Shown here piece after piece: positions 1-8,499 of a stretch of DNA of 35,790 bases (position 1 is its first letter; every line of letters begins with the position of its first letter). The stretch covers positions 1-35,790 of the forward strand of contig CAMPIQ010000020.1 of the NCBI GenBank assembly GCA_946886475.1, in the 5' to 3' direction. Source of the DNA: an uncultured Chitinophagales bacterium (GTDB lineage Bacteria > Bacteroidota > Bacteroidia > Chitinophagales > Chitinophagaceae). The notes below the pieces were generated by a model. That model was not told the origin of the DNA. It ran no database searches and saw nothing but the letters and a program-made list of their open reading frames with translations. Position numbers and translations under genes: made by a program.

Positions 1-56
1 TTCATAGCCACCAGCTTTATCATTCCGGAATAAACCAATCGCACCTTAAATCAAAA

Positions 57-1145
57 ATGAAAAATAAAAGAAGATATCAGTTCTGGAGGGTATTCTGGGT
101 TGTGCTGGCTATTTATCTGTTCTTCACCATCATTGGATTGGCATTTGCATCATTTGCACCATATGAAAAACCATTCGACTGGCACCAGCTTCTTACACTG
201 AAGCACCTCATTAATCAGGTGGTATCTTTTTTATTTAGTGTTGGTTTTTTTTATTTTACCCTGAATGCATTTTACCGGTTCTTTTACGAAAAACGGAATA
301 CCTACGATTTTCTGAAATATGGAATACTGGCGGCGCTGGTACTGGCAGCATATAGTGTCGGCTCTTATTTTATATTTTCTGTTGAAGAGATCTCGATGCA
401 AATAAATAATAAGGCCATACCCGTTGAGCTGATGGTATTGTCATTTACATTTTCAATTGTTTTCCAGTTAGGCTTTTCCCTGCTGGTGGCTTATCTTACT
501 TATCTGCGCGATGAAAAAAAACAAAGAAAGATCCTTGAAGAGCAGAAAATGCAATTGGAAGTAGAAAAATCACAGGCAAATTTTAATTTCCTTAAGGCAC
601 AGATCAATCCCCATTTTTTGCACAACACGCTTAATTTCCTGTATGCAAAGTCGCTTCCTTACTCTCCGGAATTATCGGAAGGAATATTAACCCTCAGTGA
701 TATCATGCGATATGCCTTAAGTGAAGGAAATGCCAGGGACGGCAAGGCACCTTTGAAGGATGAAATTGAACACGTGCGCAATGTGATCAAGATCAACCAG
801 CTTCGTTTCAGCAACAATCTCAATGTGCAGTTTGATGTTCAGGGTGTGATCAATGGGTCAACCATCATACCATTTGTTTTGATAACACTGGTAGAAAACG
901 CATTTAAACATGGAGACCTCAAGAGCAATGAATCGCCGATAGCGATCAGGGTGAATGTAGAAGACGGCATCATTTATTTTTATTGCCGGAATAAAAAGAA
1001 ATCGGGCCCAAAGGAATTGTCAACAGGTATTGGTCTCGATAATATAAAAAAACGCCTGGAACTTGCATATGGACGGGACCACAAACTGAAGGTGAAGGAT
1101 GAGGGAGAATATTATACTACAGAACTAACCATCAACAAGCTATGA
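57..1145 (+). CDS. LytS/YpdA-type sensor histidine kinase
   Basis: This is an inner-membrane sensor kinase that should phosphorylate the response regulator encoded just downstream. The 362-residue protein starts with four hydrophobic segments (about 11-33, 52-75, 85-107 and 122-150). A charged coiled-coil stretch (about 150-180) follows. The His_kinase motif INPHFLHN has its phospho-acceptor at H186. An HATPase domain carries the N-box around N281 (LVENAFKHG) and the G-box GIGLDN at 324-329. This four-helix, short-linker layout is typical of the Bacteroidota LytS-like group with no recognised extracellular sensor domain, so the signal cannot be predicted. Its stop codon overlaps the start of the next gene in an ATGA arrangement, which points to translational coupling. 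Only 56 bases precede it in the window, so its promoter cannot be judged. Confidence 0.93.
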   Translation: MKNKRRYQFWRVFWVVLAIYLFFTIIGLAFASFAPYEKPFDWHQLLTLKHLINQVVSFLFSVGFFYFTLNAFYRFFYEKRNTYDFLKYGILAALVLAAYSVGSYFIFSVEEISMQINNKAIPVELMVLSFTFSIVFQLGFSLLVAYLTYLRDEKKQRKILEEQKMQLEVEKSQANFNFLKAQINPHFLHNTLNFLYAKSLPYSPELSEGILTLSDIMRYALSEGNARDGKAPLKDEIEHVRNVIKINQLRFSNNLNVQFDVQGVINGSTIIPFVLITLVENAFKHGDLKSNESPIAIRVNVEDGIIYFYCRNKKKSGPKELSTGIGLDNIKKRLELAYGRDHKLKVKDEGEYYTTELTINKL

Positions 1146-1858
1146 TCAACTGCATTATTGTGGACGATGAGCAACATGCCATTGATATTCTTCAGCACTA
1201 TGTTGCCCAAACCCCTTTTCTGAATCTTACCGGCAGTTTTACCAATCCTATTGAAGCATTGCAAATGGTTACTAACCAGAAAGCAGATCTGGTTTTCCTT
1301 GATATACAAATGCCTGAATTATCGGGAATTGATTTTATAAAAGCCATCCGTGGTAAGGCCAGGGTAATTCTTACAACAGCTTACAGTGAATTTGCCCTTG
1401 AGAGTTATGAGCTGGACGTGGTTGATTATTTATTAAAACCCATCCGGCTGCCAAGGTTTTTGCAGGCCGTGCAAAAGGCCGCTAAAGAAATTGATGATCC
1501 ATCATCTTCTCCATCTGATGCCCAGGATGATTATATGTTTGTAAAAACGGAATCAAAGGGGAAACTGCTTAAGATCAATCTTAAAGAGATCGACTATATC
1601 GAAGGCATGAAAAATTATGTGGCCATTTACTGCAATGCAAAAAAGACCATGGTTTATGCTACACTAAAGGATATGGAAGAACGGTTGCCCCGTAAAGATT
1701 TTATCCGGGTACATAAATCATTCATCATTGCCATATCAAAAATTACAGGTATTGAAGGCAACCTTGTAAGATTGAAAGATGTACATACTGAGATCCTCAT
1801 TGGTGAGAACTACAAGCCGCAACTGATGGAGATCATCAGGAATAAGATGATACAGTAA
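1142..1858 (+). CDS. LytTR-family response regulator
   Basis: This 238-residue protein is the DNA-binding partner of the upstream kinase. An N-terminal receiver domain (about 1-115) has the acidic pair D8/D9, the phospho-acceptor D54 in VFLDIQMP, T78/T79 and the conserved K99 in YLLKP. A linker rich in Ser and Asp (about 118-130) leads to a LytTR DNA-binding domain (about 132-235), with the typical IDYIEGMKNYV segment and the KDFIRVHKSFII motif. LytTR regulators normally bind direct repeats upstream of their targets. I could not assign such sites here. The 4-base overlap with the kinase indicates one transcript. The S9 peptidase starts 108 bases later on the same strand and could be a target or simply a neighbour. 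Confidence 0.94.
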   Translation: MINCIIVDDEQHAIDILQHYVAQTPFLNLTGSFTNPIEALQMVTNQKADLVFLDIQMPELSGIDFIKAIRGKARVILTTAYSEFALESYELDVVDYLLKPIRLPRFLQAVQKAAKEIDDPSSSPSDAQDDYMFVKTESKGKLLKINLKEIDYIEGMKNYVAIYCNAKKTMVYATLKDMEERLPRKDFIRVHKSFIIAISKITGIEGNLVRLKDVHTEILIGENYKPQLMEIIRNKMIQ

Positions 1859-1861
1859 GGA

Positions 1862-1903
1862 GCTGCCGGCCAAATGCCATTGACCTGTGGATGGCTGCAC
1901 TCA
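1862..1903. repeat. Heptameric intergenic repeat tract A
   Basis: Directly after the response-regulator stop codon the sequence can be divided into 7-base units starting at 1862, 1869, 1876, 1883, 1890 and 1897. Units 1-3 begin with GC, and the unit at 1883 begins AC. Clear examples are GCCAAAT and GCCATTG. This is one of the more diverged members of the window-wide family described in the findings. Confidence 0.5.
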
Positions 1904-1966
1904 TCAAATGTTCATTTCAGATCAGTTAAAATGCACTAACTTCTACTCACACATAAACCTGTTTGT

Positions 1967-3964
1967 ATGAGAAGAATGTTATTAACCAGCACCTTGCTGC
2001 TATCCATCACTTTATGGTCTCAACAAAAAACTTACTGGACACCCGAACAGACAATGAAAATGAAAAATGTTTCGGCTGTTCGTGTATCGCCCGACGGAAG
2101 TAAAATTGTTTATACAGTCCGCGAAGCCATTATGACGGATGACCGGAGTGAATATGTAAACCAGATCTATCTTACAGATGCTTCAGGAAAAAATACAGTG
2201 AAACTCACAAAGGGCGACCGCAATAATGCCAATCCCAGGTGGAGCCCCGATGGAAACCGGATCGCCTTTACATCAAACCGCGATGGGAAAAATAATTTAT
2301 ACATCCTTCCGGTGCATGGGGGTGAATCTGAAAGGCTGACAGATGTAAAAACAGGCGTTGGGGATTTTGACTGGAGCCCGGATGGAAAAATGATCGCTTA
2401 CACCATGTCCGACCATCCTTCAGCAGCCGAGGAGAAAGCAAAGAAGGCAAAAGACGACTGGTATTTTATGGATGAAAACTATAAACAGGGCAGGTTATAC
2501 ATTTTATGGCTGAATGAAAAGGATACTGCAGGGAAACAGAAAACCCTCCAGCTCACCAGTGAAAACCGGCACATTGCTGATTTTGACTGGAGCCCGGATA
2601 GTAAATCTATTGTGTTCACGCATGCCGCATCGCCCCGTGTAAATGATAATGTGTATAGCGATGTGTCTCTTGTAAATATCATTACAGGAAAAGTGGAACC
2701 CATCGCAGCCACCGGTGCCAGTGAATCTGATGCAATGTTTAGTCCTGATGGCAGGTCCATTGCATATTTTGTAAGTGAGGAACCGGTTGTATGGGGAGGC
2801 CGCACCATTGTGCGCATAGTTCAGGTGAGCGGAGGCGGGTCAACTGAGCTTGCAGGCACTCCAAACGAACCGGGCATATTACTGGGCTGGAGTGCAGATG
2901 GTAAATTTATTTATACCGGCGAAGCGCATCATACTTTATTCAATGTGTATAAATTAAGCACCGATGGAAAGGATGTCAAACTATGGAATACCAGTTCAAA
3001 TGATCTGATCAGCGGCTTATCGCTTAACAGTTCAGGAAGTCATTTTGGTTTTGTATCACAAAGCACAAGCCGTCCTGGTGATGCATACATAAGTTCAACT
3101 ACTTCTTTTACACCCGTAAAGATCAGCAATGTAAATCCTGATATAGCTTCTTATCCTGTTCCAAGAACGGAGGTTATAACCTGGACCAGTTTTGACGGAA
3201 AGGAAATTGAGGGATTGCTCACTTACCCTTTGAATTTTGAAAAAGGAAAAAAATATCCATTGATCCTGAATATTCATGGTGGTCCTGCCGGCGTATTTAG
3301 CCAGTCCTTTACAGCTGCTAACGGTGGCGCCTATCCTGTTGCAGCATTTGCGGAAAAGGGAATATTTGTTTTACGGCCCAATCCGCGCGGCTCAACAGGT
3401 TATGGGCTGGATTTCAGGCTGGCCAACCAGAGAGACTGGGGAGGCGGCGATTATAAAGACCTGATGGCCGGTGTAGACCATGTGCTGGCAATGGGCAATG
3501 TGGATAAGGACAGGCTGGGTGTAATGGGATGGAGTTATGGAGGATTTATGAGCAGCTGGATTGTTGGACATACAGACCGTTTTAAAGTTGCATCCATAGG
3601 TGCACCGGTAGTTGATCTTGCTGCACAGAATATGACAGATGATATTGCCGGATTTCTTCCTTCCTATATGAAAAAACAACCCTGGGAAGACTGGGATGTA
3701 TATGCGCAACATTCACCGCTGCGGTATGTACAGAATGTAAAGACGCCGGTATTGTTGCAACATGGTGAAGCAGACATCCGTGTTCCCTTCAGCCAGGGAG
3801 TGATGTTTTATAATGCATTGAAAAGAAGAGATGTGCCTGTAAGATTTCTTGTGTTGCCACGGCAGCCACATGGACCGGTTGAACCAAAAATGACCATGAA
3901 GGTGATGCAAACCAATTTGCAGTGGATGGAACAATACCTGCTTGGAGGAGAAAAGGCTTTTTAA
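1967..3964 (+). CDS. Secreted S9-family peptidase (prolyl oligopeptidase / DPP-like)
   Basis: This exported serine peptidase of 665 residues probably cleaves short peptides in the periplasm or at the surface. It begins with a signal peptide (about 1-18). A beta-propeller built of WD40-like PD40 repeats follows, with recurring WSPDG/SPDG turns around 41, 93, 137, 208 and 259. The C-terminal alpha/beta hydrolase domain (about 405-660) has the oxyanion-region sequence NIHGGP and a full catalytic triad: S523 in GWSYGGFM, D603 in GEADIRVP and H635 in RQPHGP. Length and domain order fit acylaminoacyl-peptidase-like S9 enzymes. The exact substrate preference cannot be read from sequence. It ends 35 bases from a convergent gene. 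Confidence 0.94.
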   Translation: MRRMLLTSTLLLSITLWSQQKTYWTPEQTMKMKNVSAVRVSPDGSKIVYTVREAIMTDDRSEYVNQIYLTDASGKNTVKLTKGDRNNANPRWSPDGNRIAFTSNRDGKNNLYILPVHGGESERLTDVKTGVGDFDWSPDGKMIAYTMSDHPSAAEEKAKKAKDDWYFMDENYKQGRLYILWLNEKDTAGKQKTLQLTSENRHIADFDWSPDSKSIVFTHAASPRVNDNVYSDVSLVNIITGKVEPIAATGASESDAMFSPDGRSIAYFVSEEPVVWGGRTIVRIVQVSGGGSTELAGTPNEPGILLGWSADGKFIYTGEAHHTLFNVYKLSTDGKDVKLWNTSSNDLISGLSLNSSGSHFGFVSQSTSRPGDAYISSTTSFTPVKISNVNPDIASYPVPRTEVITWTSFDGKEIEGLLTYPLNFEKGKKYPLILNIHGGPAGVFSQSFTAANGGAYPVAAFAEKGIFVLRPNPRGSTGYGLDFRLANQRDWGGGDYKDLMAGVDHVLAMGNVDKDRLGVMGWSYGGFMSSWIVGHTDRFKVASIGAPVVDLAAQNMTDDIAGFLPSYMKKQPWEDWDVYAQHSPLRYVQNVKTPVLLQHGEADIRVPFSQGVMFYNALKRRDVPVRFLVLPRQPHGPVEPKMTMKVMQTNLQWMEQYLLGGEKAF

Positions 3965-3994
3965 TTGACAGGCAGTTAATAATGCAATGAAAAG

Positions 3995-4023
3995 CGGCTT
4001 TATTTGACCAAATCATGAAGCCG
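3995..4023. terminator. Possible bidirectional stem-loop between convergent genes
   Basis: The arms CGGCTT (3995-4000) and AAGCCG (4018-4023) are perfect complements. The loop contains a further ATTTG/CAAAT inverted pair. It lies at the meeting point of the S9 peptidase and the convergent gene, overlapping the latter's stop codon. T-runs are short on both strands, so terminator function is only a suggestion. Confidence 0.35.
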
Positions 4024-4419
4024 TTTCAGGTCATTTATTTCCGGAACAGTAAATACTTCATTGTTCTCAAATTTCGATTTAAAGAACAATATTCTTTTAT
4101 GCTGCGGGTATTTTGCCAGTATGGCTTCGATCATTTCACCCACCTGATCGTCTTTCTGATAAAGCGGGGTAACGGGCGGCGCTTCGGTTTTATAACGGTT
4201 CGGCATTTGGTTGATCATGGCTTCAATGGTAGCCACTTTGCCGGGTGATATGCCAGGAATAGCTGCGGCCTTGCCGTGCAGTCCCTGTAATTGTTTCTTA
4301 CTCAGCCAGCCCCGTTCTGTATATTGTTTGTATAAACTGATGATAAAAGAGGAAACCGGGTAAGCAATTATGCATTCTTCAAGCACATCATTGACGATAT
4401 CAATGTTCTTCTTTTCCAT
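4000..4419 (-). CDS. Conserved-looking hypothetical protein
   Basis: This is a 139-residue cytoplasmic protein with no signal peptide or membrane segment, and I do not recognise its family. It is mostly predicted helical: an N-terminal half containing LYKQYTERGWLSKKQLQGLHG and a C-terminal half with KRILFFKSKFENNEVF. I chose the Met at 4419 (MEKKNIDIV) over an upstream in-frame Met at 4467. The intervening 16 codons run through a heptameric repeat tract and do not look like protein sequence. The gene lies downstream of the cold-shock-domain gene on the same strand with a 53-base gap, so the two may be co-transcribed. The helical content and SKKQL-type segment might suggest nucleic-acid or protein binding, but nothing firmer can be said. 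Confidence 0.75.
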   Translation of the reverse strand: MEKKNIDIVNDVLEECIIAYPVSSFIISLYKQYTERGWLSKKQLQGLHGKAAAIPGISPGKVATIEAMINQMPNRYKTEAPPVTPLYQKDDQVGEMIEAILAKYPQHKRILFFKSKFENNEVFTVPEINDLKRLHDLVK

Positions 4420-4438
4420 GCTGAAAGATTTGTGATGT

Positions 4439-4473
4439 GGCAACAGGCAAAAGGCCTTTGGCCACAAGCTTAT
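4439..4473. repeat. Heptameric intergenic repeat tract B
   Basis: Five consecutive 7-base units have GC at 4440, 4447, 4454, 4461 and 4468, for example GGCAACA and GGCAAAA. The last unit touches the stop codon of the cold-shock gene (minus-strand stop at 4473-4475). The spacing is exact although the units differ from each other. Confidence 0.65.
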
Positions 4474-4925
4474 TACGCTTTCTTCACATTCACTGCAGTT
4501 GGACCTTTAGGGCCCATTTCAACTTCAAATGTTACTTTATCGTTTTCGCGTATGGGAGCTGTCAGGGCTTTGATGTGAACAAAAACGCGTTCTTTGGTAA
4601 TGTTATCGTTAATAAATCCAAAGCCCTTATCGTCATTAAAAAAGCTAACTGTTCCGGTTCTTATCGGATCTTCGTCTTCACCTGGCACATGTTTAGGCGC
4701 ACCGATCTGCATGTCTTCCACGTTAAACACTTTTTTCTTCTTTGGGTCGGGAGGAGTTGATGAAATATTTCCATTTTCATCAATATAAGCCATCATGTCA
4801 TCAAGACTCTTGCCTTTCTTGGCATTTGCCTTTCTTTCTTCCATCTTTTCTCTTTTCTCCTGTTTGTCTTTCAGTCTTTTCTTTTCTTTTTCTTTTTTAC
4901 CGAAAGTTTCACCCGATCTCGCCAT
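4473..4925 (-). CDS. Cold-shock-domain protein with charged N-terminal extension
   Basis: This is an RNA/ssDNA-binding protein of 150 residues. The cold-shock domain occupies only the C-terminal part (about 88-150). It has the RNP1-like motif DKGFGFI at 99-105 and the RNP2-like motif VFVHI at 114-118. Before it lies a strongly basic and acidic segment (about 8-65), rich in Lys, Glu and Arg, that is likely disordered or coiled. Classical CspA proteins are about 70 residues, so this is the extended form seen in Bacteroidota. It probably acts as an RNA chaperone during cold or growth transitions. The gene is divergent from nfeD and followed by a small unknown gene on the same strand. Confidence 0.92.
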   Translation of the reverse strand: MARSGETFGKKEKEKKRLKDKQEKREKMEERKANAKKGKSLDDMMAYIDENGNISSTPPDPKKKKVFNVEDMQIGAPKHVPGEDEDPIRTGTVSFFNDDKGFGFINDNITKERVFVHIKALTAPIRENDKVTFEVEMGPKGPTAVNVKKA

Positions 4926-5060
4926 AAATGTTTAATGTTTGATTATGGTGAAGGTCGTCTTTTTTATTGGAACTGGCGGTTTTTAGCTGTTAAGTATATG
5001 CCAGAGTTCAGTTGTTTATTGAAAAGCAGCGTAAACCGGTCTGCAAATGCAATTTGATCC

Positions 5061-5094
5061 TTGTGGATGTTACAGCTTTTGCCTTATAAATTTA
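5061..5094 (+). promoter_or_regulatory. Weak candidate promoter for the nfeD-slipin unit
   Basis: TAAATTTA at 5087-5094 resembles the Bacteroidota -7 element TAnnTTTG with one mismatch, and a TTG lies at 5061-5063. The 23-base spacing is at the long end of what is reported for this phylum. The remainder of the 215-base divergent spacer (4926-5140) shows no other structure that I can identify. Confidence 0.28.
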
Positions 5095-5140
5095 ACAGTC
5101 CGGAAAGGCCATGGAGTTTTATTCGTAAATTAGAAAAAGT

Positions 5141-6409
5141 ATGAAACCCTTTTTTCAACTGCTTCTTTACCTTGTATTACCCATTTTAGGTCCGGCTCAA
5201 AAAGTGGTTTCAATTACAATTGATGGGTCTATAAATCCCGCTACTGCAAGTTATATTGAACGCGGAATCAGGGAAGCAGGAGCAGCAAAAGCTGAATGCC
5301 TGATAATTTTTTTAAATACACCCGGCGGACTTGTAAAATCCACCCGTGTGATTGTTGGGCATATCATGGCTTCACCGGTTCCGGTTGTTGTGTACGTTGC
5401 TCCGGCCGGTGCGCATGCCGGTTCTGCCGGAGTTTTTATCACTATTGCAGCCCATGTAGCCGTGATGGCGCCTGCCACTAATATTGGAGCTGCCCATCCG
5501 GTATCCCAGGGTAGCATGGACACCACTATGAATGCAAAAGCTACAAATGATGCTTCAGCATTCATAAGAACCATTGCAGAAAAAAGAAACCGCAATATTG
5601 AATGGGCCGAAGAAGCTGTCCGCAACAGCGTTTCCATTACTGCTTCCCAGGCGCTGGAATTAAATGTGATTGATTTTATAGCCACCGATTCCCGCGACCT
5701 GCTGATCAAACTGGAAGGCAGGCAGGTTCAAATGGGGACTGATTCCGTTACGCTAAAAACAAGGGTATCGGGCATAGAGCCCATTGAAATGACATTTTCA
5801 GAAAAGCTGCTGAATTTTCTCAGCGATCCAAACCTCGCCTATATTCTTTTGATGGTAGGTTTTTATGGGTTGTTATTTGAACTGTATAATCCAGGTGCCA
5901 TTTTCCCTGGCGTTATGGGCGTACTTGGACTTATCCTGGGTTTGTATGGTATGCATACCATGCCTGTAAACTATGCCGGACTTGCCCTGATTGTTTTTGG
6001 CATAGTACTTTTTTTGCTGGAGATAAAAGTTACCAGTTATGGTTTGCTGACCATTGGTGGTGTAGTGTCTCTTGCCCTGGGCTCTGTTATGCTGATAAAG
6101 GAAGACCCGTCTTTCCCTTTGATGAAAATCTCAACAACCGTCATCGTATCAACCGTTGCCGTTTCAGCCCTGTTTTTTGTATTTGTGATTGGAGCCGGAT
6201 TAAGAGCGCAAAAGGCAAAACCGGTTACCGGGTTGGAGGGATTTATTGGCGAAGAGGGAATTGTATTACAGATTTTGGATCCCTTGGGAAGTGTAAGGGT
6301 TCATGGTGAGATCTGGGAAGCTGAATCGCTTTCAGGCAGGATAGAAAAAGGGCAAAAGATCAGGGTGGTATCGATGAAGAATTTCAGGCTGACAGTTGAA
6401 AGAATTTAA
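5141..6409 (+). CDS. NfeD-family membrane serine protease (long form)
   Basis: This membrane-bound ClpP-class protease of 422 residues belongs to the long NfeD group. A signal peptide (1-19) precedes the protease domain (about 20-200). The domain contains NTPGGLV, the nucleophile S95 within AHAGSAGV, and K133 as the probable catalytic lysine, matching the Ser/Lys dyad known from the archaeal 1510-N protease. Four to five transmembrane helices follow (about 230-345). A soluble C-terminal beta-barrel (OB-like) domain (about 360-422) contains GLEGFIGEEG. Long NfeD proteins are known to pair with stomatin-like proteins and cleave their C-terminal region. The slipin gene starts 29 bases downstream, as expected for that partnership. 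Confidence 0.94.
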   Translation: MKPFFQLLLYLVLPILGPAQKVVSITIDGSINPATASYIERGIREAGAAKAECLIIFLNTPGGLVKSTRVIVGHIMASPVPVVVYVAPAGAHAGSAGVFITIAAHVAVMAPATNIGAAHPVSQGSMDTTMNAKATNDASAFIRTIAEKRNRNIEWAEEAVRNSVSITASQALELNVIDFIATDSRDLLIKLEGRQVQMGTDSVTLKTRVSGIEPIEMTFSEKLLNFLSDPNLAYILLMVGFYGLLFELYNPGAIFPGVMGVLGLILGLYGMHTMPVNYAGLALIVFGIVLFLLEIKVTSYGLLTIGGVVSLALGSVMLIKEDPSFPLMKISTTVIVSTVAVSALFFVFVIGAGLRAQKAKPVTGLEGFIGEEGIVLQILDPLGSVRVHGEIWEAESLSGRIEKGQKIRVVSMKNFRLTVERI

Positions 6410-6438
6410 AGTGCATTCATAAACATTAAATCATTTGT

Positions 6439-7203
6439 ATGGAACAATTCCCTGTTGTATTGATTGTTGTCGTTGTTTTTATTTTATTCGTTTTATCAAG
6501 CGCCATTAAAATTTTAAGAGAATACGAACGAGGAGTGATATTCCGTTTGGGGCGGTTGGCAGGGCGTGACGGCGTGCGGGGTCCGGGACTCATTCTATTG
6601 ATACCCATTATTGATAAAATGGTAAAGGTTAGTTTAAGAACGCTGGTACTTGATGTGCCGCCGCAGGATGTGATCACACAGGATAATGTTTCCATAAAAG
6701 TGAATGCAGTAGTGTATTTCCGTGTAATGGAGCCGCAAAAGGCCATCGTGCAGGTTGAAAATTTTCTGCAGGCAACATCACAGATCTCTCAAACAACACT
6801 AAGAAGCGTATTAGGACAATCAGAGCTGGATGATATTCTTTCACAGAGAGAAAAGATCAATCACCAGTTGCAGCAGATCATTGACGGGCATACAGAACCC
6901 TGGGGGATCAAGGTATCCAATGTGGAATTAAAACAAATAGACCTTCCGCAGGAAATGCAGCGGGCCATGGCAAGGCAGGCAGAAGCAGAAAGAGAAAGAA
7001 GATCCAAAGTAATTGCAGCGGAAGGCGAGTTCCAGGCTTCCCAGCGGCTGGCCGATGCGGCTGAAATATTGGGTAACCATTCCAGTGCATTAACATTAAG
7101 ATACCTGCAAACGCTGGTGGAAATTTCATCCGAAAGAAATTCAACAACCATATTTCCGGTACCCATTGATTTATTGAAAAGTTTTATGAAGGAGAAGGGG
7201 TAG
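6439..7203 (+). CDS. Slipin / stomatin-like SPFH protein
   Basis: This 254-residue membrane scaffold protein has an N-terminal hydrophobic anchor (about 4-22). The SPFH/Band 7 domain follows, with the typical stretches [11 protein letters not shown] and [16 protein letters not shown] helical region rich in Ala, Glu and Arg (about 170-225, [19 protein letters not shown]) mediates oligomerisation in this family. The C-terminal tail is short and hydrophobic. Slipins form membrane microdomains and are regulated or processed by the NfeD protease encoded immediately upstream. The nfeD-slipin pairing is widespread in bacteria and archaea and supports both calls. The gene converges on the L,D-transpeptidase gene 56 bases away. 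Confidence 0.95.
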   Translation: MEQFPVVLIVVVVFILFVLSSAIKILREYERGVIFRLGRLAGRDGVRGPGLILLIPIIDKMVKVSLRTLVLDVPPQDVITQDNVSIKVNAVVYFRVMEPQKAIVQVENFLQATSQISQTTLRSVLGQSELDDILSQREKINHQLQQIIDGHTEPWGIKVSNVELKQIDLPQEMQRAMARQAEAERERRSKVIAAEGEFQASQRLADAAEILGNHSSALTLRYLQTLVEISSERNSTTIFPVPIDLLKSFMKEKG

Positions 7204-7207
7204 GAAA

Positions 7208-7249
7208 GCTGGCAGCCAATGGCTATTGGCCAATGACCATTGGCTGCGC
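7208..7249. repeat. Heptameric repeat tract C forming a 36-base near-palindrome
   Basis: Six 7-base units start at 7208, 7215, 7222, 7229, 7236 and 7243. Five begin with GC, and the GCCAATG unit occurs twice (7215 and 7229). The segment 7212-7247 is also a near-perfect palindrome centred at 7229/7230, with 16 of 18 positions pairing and the outer 11 bases matching perfectly. It sits between convergent genes and could end transcription from both sides, although no T-run follows the stem. Confidence 0.7.
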
Positions 7250-7259
7250 TCTGTATTTA

Positions 7260-8396
7260 TTATTTCATCACATAAGCCTTTCTTTCCTTATCCAGTCCAT
7301 ACACATCCTGTCTGAAATTCAACACGCCTTCATTGTCAACCCAGGCTGTATAATAGGTGAGTGATACGGCAACGGGTACATCAAGCTTTACCCATTGTTC
7401 CTGGCCTGCATTCATGGCCGATCTTATTTTTGTTGCATTCCAGTCGGGATCATTTCGTAAAAGATATTCGGCCAGTTTTGCGGGTTCTTCCAAACGGATG
7501 CAACCATGACTGAACGTTCTCTTTGGAAATTCGAATAAAGATTTTTGTGGCGTATCGTGGAAATAAATATTATGATTGTTGGGGAAAACAAATTTTACCA
7601 GTCCAAGCGAATTGCCAGGACCTGGCTTTTGCCTGATCACAGGTAAACCATTTTCTGTTCCTGTTTTTTCATAACCATTGCGGCGTAAATAAGTGCTGCT
7701 GCTTCGCATTTTAGGAAGTATCTCATTCCTTACAATGCTTTGCGGAACATTCCAGTAAGGACTGAAAACCACATGGGTGAGCTCATCATCAAAGATCACT
7801 GTTTTGTTACTTACCGATCCCACAACAATGGCCATATCAAAAATGTGTTGTGTTCCTTCATAAACATGCAATCTGAATTCGGGTATGTTGGCCACCAGGC
7901 GTGTGCCTTCTGAAACAGGTTTGCTATTCAGGAACCTGTCCATGTTCACCAACAGTTGATTGATCCTTACATCAACTGGTACATTCAACAATTTAGCAAG
8001 GTGCTTATCCACTACTCCTGTTTGTTCATAACCATATCGTTTCTGGATCTTCTGCACTGCTGCAACCAGTTCATCAGTATACACTGAACTGGTATCTTCC
8101 GAATTAAATTCTCCGGTTGCTCTTAATCTTGCTTTTATGTTTTTTATAGCAGGATCCTTCTGACCCTTCATGTAATATTTTTTAGGAGCCCTGATTGTTG
8201 GCCAGCCTCCTTTTTCTTTGATGTCCGAATACCGGTTCAGTTCTTTTTGAAGTAACTGGTATTGTTGTGAAGGGTTAAATAAGGCCTGGGAAATGCTGGC
8301 AGGCGCATCCTTATGAACGTGCGCTTTAATTTCATTTAGCTGCGTTATACATAATAGTATTACAAGGCATAAGCCTATACGGATTTGGGTTCCCAT
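7260..8396 (-). CDS. L,D-transpeptidase (YcbB-like, YkuD domain)
   Basis: This periplasmic cell-wall enzyme would form or remodel peptidoglycan crosslinks. The 378-residue protein has a signal-peptide-like start (about 1-25). A peptidoglycan-binding-like region follows (about 80-140, DPAIKNIKARL to VDKHLAKLLN). The YkuD catalytic domain (about 165-345) carries the signature SHGCIRLE with nucleophile C299 and H297. H280 in NIYFHDTP is the other conserved histidine. It is shorter than E. coli YcbB (615 residues), lacking much of the N-terminal scaffold. In this phylum a short form is common, so it need not be broken. Residues QWVKLDVPVAVSLTYYTAW near the end are typical of the YcbB subgroup. 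It is transcribed alone toward the slipin gene. Confidence 0.93.
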   Translation of the reverse strand: MGTQIRIGLCLVILLCITQLNEIKAHVHKDAPASISQALFNPSQQYQLLQKELNRYSDIKEKGGWPTIRAPKKYYMKGQKDPAIKNIKARLRATGEFNSEDTSSVYTDELVAAVQKIQKRYGYEQTGVVDKHLAKLLNVPVDVRINQLLVNMDRFLNSKPVSEGTRLVANIPEFRLHVYEGTQHIFDMAIVVGSVSNKTVIFDDELTHVVFSPYWNVPQSIVRNEILPKMRSSSTYLRRNGYEKTGTENGLPVIRQKPGPGNSLGLVKFVFPNNHNIYFHDTPQKSLFEFPKRTFSHGCIRLEEPAKLAEYLLRNDPDWNATKIRSAMNAGQEQWVKLDVPVAVSLTYYTAWVDNEGVLNFRQDVYGLDKERKAYVMK

Positions 8397-8434
8397 AACT
8401 CACTTTTTCATTGCTTCCTCAAAATCGGGGAATC

Positions 8435-8448
8435 GGATTGTGTAATCC
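8435..8448. promoter_or_regulatory. Short inverted repeat upstream of the L,D-transpeptidase gene
   Basis: GGATT (8435-8439) and AATCC (8444-8448) are exact inverted repeats separated by four bases. The site lies 39-52 bases upstream of the transpeptidase start. It could be an operator half-site pair or a chance hit. No clear promoter accompanies it. Confidence 0.2.
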
Positions 8449-8457
8449 AAGAAGCGG

Positions 8458-8499
8458 GCCAATAGCCATAGGCCAACGGCTAATGGCCGGCAGCTATTT
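8458..8499. repeat. Heptameric repeat tract D
   Basis: Six units start with GC at 8458, 8465, 8472, 8479, 8486 and 8493, for example GCCAATA and GCCATAG. All six begin GCC or GCT, so the phase is perfect. The last unit covers the stop codon of the outer-membrane protein gene (8494-8496). The tract can also fold into a GGCC-rich hairpin. Confidence 0.75.
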
